Source: Archangium lipolyticum
GTDB taxonomy: Bacteria; Myxococcota; Myxococcia; Myxococcales; Myxococcaceae
DNA length: 64,000 nucleotides
NCBI RefSeq assembly: GCF_024623785.1
Contig: NZ_JANKBZ010000012.1
Span: forward strand, 186,001-250,000
Direction of reading: 5' to 3'
Shown here piece by piece: positions 44,293 to 53,118 of this stretch; the stretch's first letter is position 1, and each line of letters starts with the position of its first letter. The notes under the pieces were generated by a model that was not told where the DNA came from, did not search any database, and saw nothing but the letters and a program-made list of their open reading frames with translations. Position numbers and translations under genes: made by a program.

Positions 44293-45855
44293 TCAGGCGG
44301 CCGAGCGCAGGGGCTCGGGCCGGAAGGGCTGCTCCGGGGGAGACAGGCGCAGCATCCGCTTGATGCCATTGCGGTCCATCACCAGCCGGACGAGCTGCAA
44401 GGAGACCCGCTCCTGCCCCGCCTCCTGGACGATGAAGCGGAAGGCCAGGTCCACCTGGTAGCTCTTGGCCCCGCGCACGCGCCCCACGGAGAAGTCCTCC
44501 AGGTCCACGTACTCCAGCGCGTACTCGGGCTCGTCCATGTCGCGCAGGAAGCGCTCCACGTTGAGCCGGATGATGTCGGTGATCCCACTCACCCCCCGCT
44601 CGGTGCGCGGCAGCAGCTCCACGTCCAGCACCACCTGCTTCTGGTAGCGGATGACCGTCTCCGTCAGCTCGCCCTGGGACACGGTGATGAAGTCGTCCCG
44701 GGACCGCAACGCGGCCACCTCGGGAGGCACCCGCACCGCGCGCCCGTAGTCCACCTTCTCCTCGCACGTGCCCAGGCACTTCTCCGTCACCGGGTCCACG
44801 ATGCCCGCCGTCCTGTCGTACAGGTGCCGCGACGCCACCTGGCTGAAGATGCGGCGCATGCCCTCCTTGATGCGGTCCTTCATCATGTAGCCCACCACCA
44901 TGATGAGGAAGAAGTTGAGGCTGGCCTGGGTGAAGCGGACCTGCGCCCAGAAGGCCACCGACGTCGCGAAGGCCATGGCCACGCCCGCCGCGAGCGCGAA
45001 CAGCACCTCCTCCCAGCCCTGGCGCTTCTGGTTCCGCCGCGCCGACAGGAAGAGGATGTTCATGCAGAACTTCTTCAGGAAGCCGAACCGGTGCATGTAC
45101 TCCTCGTTGTCACCGGTGGGGCTGATGACCGAGCGCAGCTGGTTCGCCTTGCGGTACTGCTCCTCGCGCAGCACCTCGTCCATCAGCGCCTTGCGCAGCT
45201 CGATGTAGACGCCCGAGCGCGGCAGCGCGTCCATGTCCGCCACGGCCTTGCGGAAGAACTGCTCCACCGTGAGGCTCATGTACTCGTCCACCAGACGGAT
45301 GGAGGCGCGCGTCTTCTCCTGCAACCGGTAGCGGTTGGCCGAGCGTGCCCACGCACGGAAGCGCTCCAACACCCGCCGCGCGCCATCGCTCACCGTATGC
45401 GACTCGGCCTCCAGCCGCGCGCACGTGGCCTCTCCCGAGCCTCGCGCCAGTCCCTCGCACTGCTCGTCCACACCGTTGGCGAAGCGCCGCAGCGCCCCAC
45501 GGAAGATGCAGGACAGCAGCTTCGCCTGGTAGACGAGATCCGACTCGCTCACGAGCCCCGTGAGCAGCCCCGCCTCCAGCCGCGCCAGGGGCGTGCCGTC
45601 CGAGGACAACAGCTCCGCCAGGCTCATCACCGGCGTCTTGAAACGCACGTAGTTGTGGATGTCCGCGTAGAAGGCCGCCCGCGGGTACGTCTCCGCGTCG
45701 ATGTTCAGGCTCGTCGGCAGGAAGATGTACGTCTCCACGAGATAACGCGTCTCGTCGTCCGCGCCGGAAGGCTGGTACTCGAGCTTGATTTCGAACTGCT
45801 TCCGGTCGTGGACGTCCAGCCGGTTCTGCAACAGAGGTGCGGGAGACGGGGACAC
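44293..45855 (-). CDS. Orphan two-helix membrane protein, 520 aa
   Basis: No known family is recognised. About 285 cytoplasmic residues (start FEIKLEYQPSGADDETRYLV) precede two hydrophobic segments near 287-308 (VLFALAAGVAMAFATSVAFW) and 314-328 (SLNFFLIMVVGYMM). A further 190 residues follow, with a Cys pair in KCLGTCEEKVDYG and a regular beta/alpha C-terminus. The hairpin topology puts both large domains on the same side of the membrane. Similar proteins may occur in other myxobacteria, but function is unknown. The GTG start at 45855 is the most upstream in frame with a plausible site. Confidence 0.65.
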   Translation of the reverse strand: MSPSPAPLLQNRLDVHDRKQFEIKLEYQPSGADDETRYLVETYIFLPTSLNIDAETYPRAAFYADIHNYVRFKTPVMSLAELLSSDGTPLARLEAGLLTGLVSESDLVYQAKLLSCIFRGALRRFANGVDEQCEGLARGSGEATCARLEAESHTVSDGARRVLERFRAWARSANRYRLQEKTRASIRLVDEYMSLTVEQFFRKAVADMDALPRSGVYIELRKALMDEVLREEQYRKANQLRSVISPTGDNEEYMHRFGFLKKFCMNILFLSARRNQKRQGWEEVLFALAAGVAMAFATSVAFWAQVRFTQASLNFFLIMVVGYMMKDRIKEGMRRIFSQVASRHLYDRTAGIVDPVTEKCLGTCEEKVDYGRAVRVPPEVAALRSRDDFITVSQGELTETVIRYQKQVVLDVELLPRTERGVSGITDIIRLNVERFLRDMDEPEYALEYVDLEDFSVGRVRGAKSYQVDLAFRFIVQEAGQERVSLQLVRLVMDRNGIKRMLRLSPPEQPFRPEPLRSAA

Positions 45856-45977
45856 ACCCGCACTCTAGGTCACGAGTCTGTCACGTCCTAGTGACCCCCA
45901 GGCCAGGGCCGCTGGTCTGTTGATGGGACTCCAGATCGGCTCCGCCCGATGGACACACACATCCACCCACCAGGGAG

Positions 45978-46379
45978 CTACCGGGCCCAGCCTTCCCGGG
46001 CCAGCAGGGCCGACACGCGGGAGCGCACCTCGTCGCGAATCTCCCGGACCCGCTCCACGGGCTTGCCCTTGGGATCCTCCAGGGGCCAGTCATCGCGCAC
46101 GAGCCCCGGCACGTAGGGGCAGGCTTCACCGCAGCCCATGGTGATGAGCATGGAGGCCCCCCGCGCCAGCTCATCGGTGAGCCGCTGGGGCTTCGCACCC
46201 GACAGGTCGATGCCCACCTCGGCCATGGCCGCCCGCACCTCCGGGTGGACACGCTCCCCGGGCTGGGTGCCAGCGGAGATGGCCCGGGCGCTGGCGGGGT
46301 TGGCCAGCGCGTTGAAGAAGGCGGCGGCCATCTGCGAGCGCCCGGCGTTGTGGACACAGGCGAAGATGACGGTCTTCAT
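45978..46379 (-). CDS. arsC: Arsenate reductase, thioredoxin-coupled (low-MW phosphatase type)
   Basis: A 133-residue reductase that turns arsenate into arsenite. The catalytic loop is CVHNAGRSQ (Cys8, Arg14). The relay cysteines are Cys83 and Cys87 in MGCGEACPYV, and the general acid lies in DDWPLEDP (Asp97/98). This matches the Staphylococcus pI258 and Bacillus enzymes, which use thioredoxin. The ATG follows the stop of the MFS transporter gene by two bases, so the two are co-translated. No ArsR, ArsB or Acr3 gene is in the window. Confidence 0.88.
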   Translation of the reverse strand: MKTVIFACVHNAGRSQMAAAFFNALANPASARAISAGTQPGERVHPEVRAAMAEVGIDLSGAKPQRLTDELARGASMLITMGCGEACPYVPGLVRDDWPLEDPKGKPVERVREIRDEVRSRVSALLAREGWAR

Positions 46380-46381
46380 GA

Positions 46382-47779
46382 CTACCCCTGGGTGCCCGTC
46401 CGGGAGCCCTGCTTCTGGCTGTCGGAGGGCGCCTCGGGGGCCGCGGCCGCGGGGGCCGTCTGGGACGCGTGCGCCTTGGGCCGGGCGTTCCACAGGGTGA
46501 GCATGAGGAGGCCGCCAACGGCCGAGAAGCCGATCATGCTCGGGCCCCAGGCGCCCCAACCGAAGTTGTCCAGCATCCAGCCCATGCCCACGCCCACCAC
46601 GGAGCCACCGACGTACTGCATGCCGTCGAACATGCCCGCCGCCGTGGCCGCGGCCTTCTTCCCGCCGAAGTCCATGGACGAGGTGCCCGACAGCATCGAG
46701 TGCACGATGCTGATGGAGAAGGAGTTCACCACGAAGGCGGCGATGACCAGGTTGAGGCTCGGCGCCTTCCAGATGATGGCCATGCACACCACCTGGAGCA
46801 CGTAGCCGATGAAGGCCACGGGCGGCCGGCGCGCCTTGAAGAGCAGGTCGGACATGATGCCCGCGCAGAACGCGCCCGCGATGCCCGCCAGCACCACGCC
46901 CGTGGCGCCCTTCTGGAAGATGGGGCTGTCGAGCGACAGCTTCTGCGCCTCCTGCATGTAGCGGGGGAACCACTGCTCGAAGCCGTGGCGCACGAAGCCG
47001 GTGCAGAACTCGGCCGCCGCGATGGTCAGCGTGACGGGGTTGGTGAAGACCACCTTCGCCACGTACTTGAAGTCCACCTTGCCGGTGTACCCGCTGGAGG
47101 CATCCGCCGTGTCCAGCGCGGGCAGGCCCGCCTCGTCCGGCGCGTCACGCACCCAGAGGAAGGTGAGGAAGCCCAGCGTCGCCATCACCAGCGCGGGCAC
47201 GAAGAAGACGAACTGCCAGGGCAGCGCCAGCACCAGCAGCGGCCCGATGAAGTAGATGAGCGCCCGGCCACCTTGGATCATCGAGCCGAAGATGGCGGAG
47301 AACACGCCGCGCTCGCTGATGTGGAACCAGCCCGAGTTCACCTTGATGAGCGCCAGGGCCGAGTAGGACTGGAAGTACATGTTCAGCGACCAGACCGTGG
47401 CCAGGTAGCCGAGCAGCACCGTCCCCGTGCCCAGGAAGCCCAGGTACGCCCCCAGACCGAAGGCGAGGTTGAACACCACCGCGCCGCCCGCGCCCACCAG
47501 CATGGCCTTGCGCCCGCCGATGCGGTCCGCCAGCGGCCCGTTGAAGATGGCGGACAGGCCGTAGATGAAGGTGGCCGCGCTGATGATCGCGCCCACCTGC
47601 GTCTTGTTCCAACCATACGTCTCCGACAGCCGGGCGTTGGCGAAGGAGAAGTTGTAGCGGCCCATGTACATGGCCGCGTACATGGTTCCAAGCGTGAGCC
47701 AGTTCTGCGCGCGGCGAAGGCGGAAGGCCCGCGAATACTCCGGCCGCGGCGTCGAGGACGAGGGGGCTGCGTCGTGCAT
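46382..47779 (-). CDS. MFS transporter of the organophosphate:phosphate antiporter (GlpT/UhpT) family
   Basis: A 465-residue transporter with about 12 hydrophobic segments. RAQNWLTLGTMYAAMYMGRY in helix 1, FIYGLSAIFNGPLADRIGGR (motif A) and SGTSSMDFGGKKAAATAAGM late in the protein are typical of OPA-family members that exchange phosphate for glycerol-3-phosphate or hexose phosphate. The ATG at 47779 is the first good start. Close coupling to arsC is unusual and suggests transport of an arsenic or phosphate compound. That the substrate is an arsenic species is inference. Confidence 0.75.
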   Translation of the reverse strand: MHDAAPSSSTPRPEYSRAFRLRRAQNWLTLGTMYAAMYMGRYNFSFANARLSETYGWNKTQVGAIISAATFIYGLSAIFNGPLADRIGGRKAMLVGAGGAVVFNLAFGLGAYLGFLGTGTVLLGYLATVWSLNMYFQSYSALALIKVNSGWFHISERGVFSAIFGSMIQGGRALIYFIGPLLVLALPWQFVFFVPALVMATLGFLTFLWVRDAPDEAGLPALDTADASSGYTGKVDFKYVAKVVFTNPVTLTIAAAEFCTGFVRHGFEQWFPRYMQEAQKLSLDSPIFQKGATGVVLAGIAGAFCAGIMSDLLFKARRPPVAFIGYVLQVVCMAIIWKAPSLNLVIAAFVVNSFSISIVHSMLSGTSSMDFGGKKAAATAAGMFDGMQYVGGSVVGVGMGWMLDNFGWGAWGPSMIGFSAVGGLLMLTLWNARPKAHASQTAPAAAAPEAPSDSQKQGSRTGTQG

Positions 47780-47833
47780 GTCGCCGGGCACCCTACCCGC
47801 CCGGCGGGCTCCCGACAATCGCACCCGCCTGGA

Positions 47834-48508
47834 TCAGGGCTGCTCGGCCAGCAGCCGCAGGATGGCGATCTCCGTCTTCGCGTCCGGCACCTCGCCGCGC
47901 CGGCACATCGCCAGCAGCTCGCGGATGGGCCTCCACTGCAGGTGCGTGCCCTCCTCCAAGGGGGAGCCGTCCCCCTGGGGCACCCCGGGCTCCTTGCCCG
48001 TCACGTCCACCGCCGCCGGGAACACCTTCTCCGACAGGATGCCCGGCGCCAGGAAGAAGCCCGCCCCCAGCAGCTGGATTTCCTCCGGCTTCACCTCGAA
48101 CCCGGCTTCCTCGAGCACCTCCTCCGCCGCCCGGTGCCTCAGGCCCGCCTCGCCCTTGTCCTCCGGCTCCAGCAGCCCCGCGACGATCTCCTCCACCCGC
48201 AGGTACGAGGCCCCGTCCGGCACCGTCATCTCCTTGCCCCGCCGGAAGTAGGCAGCCGGCCTCAGGTTCATCCGCGTCAGCACCTCCAGCCCCGACGCAC
48301 CGCGGCGGTAGACCAGCACCGCCACCGCGTCCAACCTCGGCCGGTCCACCACGTCCACCCGGTACACCTTGGACGCCGTTCCGTCCGCGCGCCGGTTCTG
48401 ACACCTCAGCCGCCGCACTCGCAGAAAACCCTCGTCGCACTTCGCGGTCGACGTGAAATCCTCGATGATCTCGATATCGGTCACAGCAGAATGACTGCTT
48501 GGTCGCAT
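47834..48508 (-). CDS. Nudix hydrolase-like protein
   Basis: A 224-residue protein. After an N-terminal strand region (IIEDFTSTAKCDEGFLRVRR) it has the fold of ADP-sugar pyrophosphatases: RLDAVAVLVYRRGASGLEVL, then the Nudix box region GLRHRAAEEVLEEAGFEV and ILSEKVFPAAVDVTGKEPG. The box keeps the EEVLEEAG metal-binding core, but the usual Arg before it is Glu and the upstream Glu is displaced, so activity may be altered. The ATG at 48508 has AAGGGA upstream. It is divergent from the 5'-nucleotidase-like gene. Confidence 0.75.
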   Translation of the reverse strand: MRPSSHSAVTDIEIIEDFTSTAKCDEGFLRVRRLRCQNRRADGTASKVYRVDVVDRPRLDAVAVLVYRRGASGLEVLTRMNLRPAAYFRRGKEMTVPDGASYLRVEEIVAGLLEPEDKGEAGLRHRAAEEVLEEAGFEVKPEEIQLLGAGFFLAPGILSEKVFPAAVDVTGKEPGVPQGDGSPLEEGTHLQWRPIRELLAMCRRGEVPDAKTEIAILRLLAEQP

Positions 48509-48628
48509 GGCCGTTCCCTTAACGGAGAAGCCTGACGTAGGGGCGTTGCTTGCCCACCCAGGGATCATCTCGTACCTTGGGCCGTCGTCTACGCTCAATT
48601 TCTTCAATCCCCCCGGATCCGCCCTCGA

Positions 48629-51004
48629 ATGCGACGTCTCCCGCTCGGCCTCTTGTGCGCCCTGCTCTCGGCCTCCTGCATGCCCGTCATGGAGGGACAG
48701 GACATTGATCTCAGCGGACAGGAAGTCCGGCTCACCTTCCTCCATACGGCGGACATCCACTCACGGCTCGTCCCCTATGACTTCGCGCCGCTGAAGACGG
48801 ATACGGACCTGGGCCTCATCCCCGAGGCGGGCCCCTTCGGTGGGGCCACCCGGCTGGGCGCCATCCTCAAGCGCGAGCGCTCGCGCGCCGAGCGTGTGCT
48901 GCACCTGGACTCGGGGGACTGCTTCCAGGGCGCCCCCATCTTCAACGTCAACAGCGGCGAGGCCGAGTTCCGCTTCCTGTCCAGGATGCGGATGGACGCG
49001 GCCGTGATCGGCAACCACGAGTTCGACGCGGGCCTGGCCAACTTCGTCCAGAAGGCGCGCGACTTCGCCACCTTCCCGCTGATGGCGGCCAACTACTACT
49101 GGGACAGCCCGAAGGATCCCGGCAACGAGCAGGCCGCGCTCAACACCGAGCCCTACATCATCCGCAACGTGCAGGGCCTGAAGGTGGGCATCATCGGCAT
49201 GGCCAACATCTCCTCGCTCAACTCGCTGGTGGAGGGCGGCAACTCGCTGCAGGCCACCCCGCTGGAGCAGAACGAGGCGGCGCGTGCCTACGTGGAGATG
49301 CTGCGCCCGGTGGTGGATCTCATCGTGGTGGTCAGCCACCTGGGCCTCACCGAGGACCAGGATCTCATCCGCGGCTACGAGGCCTACTACGAGTACGAGC
49401 GCGCCCGGCCCTTCATCGAGCGGGACCACGATCAGTGGAAGGTGCTCGAGTGGGCGGACCCGGAGCTGGAGGGCAACCCCAAGGCGGTGGTGAAGGTGTT
49501 CATCCCCGGCGTGTCCGGCCTGGACGTCATCCTGGGCGGCCACCTGCACGTGGTGCTCAACCCGCCGCAGGAGCTCACGGATCCCAGCGGCCGCAAGGTG
49601 GTGGTGGTGCACTCGGGCGCCTTCGCCAAGTACGTGGGGCGCGCGGACCTGGTGGTGAAGGTCCCCAAGGCCGAGGAGCGCACGCCGGATGGCGCCGAGG
49701 TGAGCAGCCACTCCTACCGCGCCTTCCCGCTGGACGGCCTGTGGTGCAACGAGCCCATGCGCGCCTGGTACATCGACAACTTCTGGAACCCCGGAGAGTT
49801 CATCAACGCCGAGGGCGTGCGCGAGGCCATCGCGGAGTGCCAGCAGCAGGAAGACCGGGAGACGACGGACCTGCTCCAGCCCTACCTGCTGGGCATGGAC
49901 TTCAACCTCCAGCTCACCTCCATCTTCTCCTACGCGCCGACCGACGTGGCCCGCCGCAACACCTCCTCGGGCGGTGACTCGCCGCTGGGCAACATCACCG
50001 CGGACTCCATGCGCAAGCGCCGCGCGGTGGAGGCGGAGATGGCCCTCACCAACTCGCTGGGCATCCGCGACAACCTCTACGCGGGCGTGGTGACCCAGGA
50101 GTCCATGTTCAACGTGTTCCCGTTCGAGAACACCATCAACATCATGTACCTGTCGGGCACGGAGATTCAGGAGATGTTCGACTTCGTGGCCGAACGCTCC
50201 GCCAGCCGCGGCTGCGTCAGCCAGGCGCAGATCTCCGGCGCGCGTTTCACCATGGACTGCGCCCAGGTGCAGCTCAACGACCTGCGCATTCCGTGCGACC
50301 CCGCGAAGAACGCCACGGACTGCCCCCAGGAGAACCGCGAGAACCACGCCCCCTGGCAGTGCATCGCGGACCAGGACGGCGAGCGCTGCTACGCCCACCC
50401 CGCCACGGACATCTCCATCAACGGCAGCCCCATCAACCCCAACGGCATGTACCGCGTGGCGGTGAACGACTACATCGCCAAGGGGGGCTCGGGCTTCAAC
50501 GTCCTCAAACGCAACACCACGCGCCAGGAGACGGGCATCTCCCTGCGCGACTCGCTCATCGGCTACATGCAGAACTTCTGCACCTGCGATGACATCAACG
50601 CGGGCCGCGAGACGTCCAAGACGGGCGAGCGCTGCGGCACGCTCATCAAGGGCCAGTGGGTGGTGGATGACAAGACGCGCAACTTCTGCGTCAAGGCCCA
50701 GGAGTTCGAGGACGCGCTGGCGCGCACGGTGGGTGACTGCACGTGCCGCCAGTTGCTGAACATCCCCCCCGAGGAAGCCGCCGCGCGCTGCCACGTGGAG
50801 AACCTGGATGCGGAGACGATCCAGAGCACGTGCAACGTGCCCACGGGCCCGTACACCGGACGCTGCAGCTGCCGCGACGCGCTGTCGGGTGCCCAGGAGT
50901 GTGGTTCGGTCACCCGGCAGCTCGAGACCTTCTGTGAGAACCCAACCGAGATGCCCATCGCCACCGCCATCGAGGATGGCCGTATCGGACGGAGGGTGAA
51001 GTGA
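48629..51004 (+). CDS. 5'-nucleotidase/UshA-like metallophosphatase lipoprotein
   Basis: A 791-residue lipoprotein (lipobox LSASC, Cys17). The metallophosphatase domain has FLHTADIHSRLVPYDF, HLDSGDCFQG, VIGNHEFDAG and LGGHLHVV, the metal and nucleophile set of the 5'-nucleotidase family. The C-terminal nucleotidase domain is seen in SSGGDSPLGNITADSMRKR and NGSPINPNGMYRVAVNDYIA, the latter lining the nucleoside site. About 150 extra C-terminal residues carry many Cys in CxC pairs (CTCDD, DCTCRQL, RCSCRDA), an unusual addition that is probably disulfide-rich. It overlaps the next gene by one base. Confidence 0.85.
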   Translation: MRRLPLGLLCALLSASCMPVMEGQDIDLSGQEVRLTFLHTADIHSRLVPYDFAPLKTDTDLGLIPEAGPFGGATRLGAILKRERSRAERVLHLDSGDCFQGAPIFNVNSGEAEFRFLSRMRMDAAVIGNHEFDAGLANFVQKARDFATFPLMAANYYWDSPKDPGNEQAALNTEPYIIRNVQGLKVGIIGMANISSLNSLVEGGNSLQATPLEQNEAARAYVEMLRPVVDLIVVVSHLGLTEDQDLIRGYEAYYEYERARPFIERDHDQWKVLEWADPELEGNPKAVVKVFIPGVSGLDVILGGHLHVVLNPPQELTDPSGRKVVVVHSGAFAKYVGRADLVVKVPKAEERTPDGAEVSSHSYRAFPLDGLWCNEPMRAWYIDNFWNPGEFINAEGVREAIAECQQQEDRETTDLLQPYLLGMDFNLQLTSIFSYAPTDVARRNTSSGGDSPLGNITADSMRKRRAVEAEMALTNSLGIRDNLYAGVVTQESMFNVFPFENTINIMYLSGTEIQEMFDFVAERSASRGCVSQAQISGARFTMDCAQVQLNDLRIPCDPAKNATDCPQENRENHAPWQCIADQDGERCYAHPATDISINGSPINPNGMYRVAVNDYIAKGGSGFNVLKRNTTRQETGISLRDSLIGYMQNFCTCDDINAGRETSKTGERCGTLIKGQWVVDDKTRNFCVKAQEFEDALARTVGDCTCRQLLNIPPEEAAARCHVENLDAETIQSTCNVPTGPYTGRCSCRDALSGAQECGSVTRQLETFCENPTEMPIATAIEDGRIGRRVK

Positions 51005-53034
51005 TGAAGAAGCGTTTCCTGCTCCTCGCGGCGAGCGCCGCCGCCGCGTCCGGCTGCTACGACGTGGAGTCTCCCACTCCGCCGGGGATCGGCTCGTTCC
51101 GGGTGGTGGTGCAGAGCGTCACCGCGGTGACCCCCAGCGGCGGCACCCTGCCGCTCGACGTGGTCCCCGCCTGCATCTCCCGCTTCGGCGGCACCAGGAC
51201 GGAGCACGTGCCCCTCGAGGCGCGCGGCAAGGAGGACTGCCGCTACGTCATCCCCCGGGGCCCGGTGGAGATGCTGGTGGACGTCACCGCCCTGGACAAG
51301 GCCGGCAAGCCGCTCGACTTCAACGGGCCGGTGAGCTTCAAGGTGGTGCCGGGCGATCTCTCCGGCGACGACTACAGCTACTACTGGATGACGCTGTCGC
51401 GCGGCCGTGGCCTCGGGAAGATGCGCGCCCAGCACATCTACGGCGACGTGCGCGTCTGGGCCATGGACGAGCCCGTGAAGCTCAACTACGCCAACGGCGC
51501 CATCAAGGGTGACCAGACGAAGCTCCCCAAGGAGCCCGCGTCGCGCACCTACGCCGCCGGCGCCTCCTCGCCCCTGCTGTTCGCCGAGCCCACGCTGGCC
51601 TCCGTCCAGACGCCGCAGCTCTACGACAACACCACCTCGCCCTTCGTGACGAAGTTCGTCACCGTGGGCCGGGCCCCAGAGTCCGGCTCCATCCTGTACC
51701 AGAACTGCCCCGCCGTGGACCTGGACAAGGACGGCAAGCCGGATCCGCAGCCGCCCGTCACCCTGCTGGTGACGGGGACGGATCCCTCGGGCTTCTTCGT
51801 CACGGACATCACCGCCTGCCGCGTCCCCGAGGACGTCAGCGCGGCCGCGCAGGTGGCCGTCCCCGAGCCCAGCGGCTACCTGCCCGGCAGCTACGCCTCG
51901 ATGTTCGTCTACAACTACAGCTACCCCGAGGGGCTCGACCCGGGGGATCTGCTGTGGACGCTCTCCGGCTCCATCCAGGAGTTCACCTCCACCACGCAGC
52001 TCACCTTCCCCTCGTGGACGGTGCGCGAGCACGTGCGCCAGCTGCCGCTCGACCAGTGGGACAAGTACCTGAAGCTCAACCCGCCGGTGGAGATCAACCT
52101 GCGCCACTGCGGGCTGAAGAACGAGCTGGCGTACACCAACGTCGACGGGCTCTGCGGCTACTACACGAGCAACCTGAAGATGGAGAGCCTGGAGTCGGGG
52201 CTGGTGAAGGTGCGCCACGTGCGCTTCCCGCAGGTCTTCAAGGACTGCGACTTCAACGGCGATGGCGAGGTCCCCTTCTTCTGCAGCAAACGGGGCGCGT
52301 GGAGCTTCTGCGGCGACGTGGAGCCCGAGGACATGGACGAGATCCAGTGCAACATCGACTGCACCATCGGCACCGGCGCCTACCAGCGCACCGTCTGCGC
52401 CGAGCGCAGCCAGCACACCGGCTACGGCCAGTTCGTGGTGGAGATGACGGGCCCGGGTCCGTACGCGGCCGGCCTGGATGACTCGCTGCCCCTGCGCGGG
52501 CAGGAGGTCGTCCTCTCCAACACCCAGTCCAGGCCCATCGCCAAGGGCTACCCCGAGGGCGAGCCGATCACCGTCTGGTGCGACCTCGACACGTACGTGC
52601 GTTTCGGCCCCAGCACCGCCACCACCGCCACCGACAAGGACACGCTGCTGCCGGCGAAGACGCGGCGGGACGTCACCGTGCGCGCCGGCGAGGGCTACGT
52701 GGCCTTCCTGGCCAAGGAGGCCCCGTCCACTCCTCCTCCGGGGTCCGCGCCGCCCAGGTGCTTCGTGGGCAGCAGCACGCGCACGCGTCTGATGCTCGTC
52801 ACCCAGGACGCGGTGCCGGACCTGAAGGTGGACTGCGACGAGAACGACGCGGACGCGGACAGCGCCCAGCAGTGCCGCTTCCTGCGCGGAGCCACCTATG
52901 ACGTGGTGGGCCACCTGCGCCAGGTCCAGCCGGCCCGGCCGCGCTGGATGGTGATGCCGCGCGACGCGGACGACCTGTGCTGCCATCCGGGTGAGGGCAT
53001 GGAGTGCCCGCGCCCGCTGAAGTCTTGTGAGTGA
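51004..53034 (+). CDS. Large lipoprotein with Asp-rich calcium-binding-like motifs
   Basis: A 676-residue lipoprotein with lipobox AASGC (Cys18). The body is beta-rich (PGIGSFRVVVQSVTAVTPSG and many similar strands) and Cys-containing. Two stretches, DLDKDGKPD near 240 and DCDFNGDGE near 415, look like EF-hand or dockerin-type calcium loops, and DCDENDADAD follows near the end. The start codon ATG at 51004 overlaps the TGA of the nucleotidase gene, and GGAGG lies eight bases upstream of the ATG. With the barrel encoded next it may form a surface complex. No family name can be given. Confidence 0.7.
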   Translation: MKKRFLLLAASAAAASGCYDVESPTPPGIGSFRVVVQSVTAVTPSGGTLPLDVVPACISRFGGTRTEHVPLEARGKEDCRYVIPRGPVEMLVDVTALDKAGKPLDFNGPVSFKVVPGDLSGDDYSYYWMTLSRGRGLGKMRAQHIYGDVRVWAMDEPVKLNYANGAIKGDQTKLPKEPASRTYAAGASSPLLFAEPTLASVQTPQLYDNTTSPFVTKFVTVGRAPESGSILYQNCPAVDLDKDGKPDPQPPVTLLVTGTDPSGFFVTDITACRVPEDVSAAAQVAVPEPSGYLPGSYASMFVYNYSYPEGLDPGDLLWTLSGSIQEFTSTTQLTFPSWTVREHVRQLPLDQWDKYLKLNPPVEINLRHCGLKNELAYTNVDGLCGYYTSNLKMESLESGLVKVRHVRFPQVFKDCDFNGDGEVPFFCSKRGAWSFCGDVEPEDMDEIQCNIDCTIGTGAYQRTVCAERSQHTGYGQFVVEMTGPGPYAAGLDDSLPLRGQEVVLSNTQSRPIAKGYPEGEPITVWCDLDTYVRFGPSTATTATDKDTLLPAKTRRDVTVRAGEGYVAFLAKEAPSTPPPGSAPPRCFVGSSTRTRLMLVTQDAVPDLKVDCDENDADADSAQQCRFLRGATYDVVGHLRQVQPARPRWMVMPRDADDLCCHPGEGMECPRPLKSCE

Positions 53035-53118
53035 AGTAGTGCCATGACGAAGTGAAGCGCCCCGTTCCCAGCGGGGCGCAGGGAGGGGCGGCACCCCCCG
53101 CCGCCCCTTGGAGGGACT

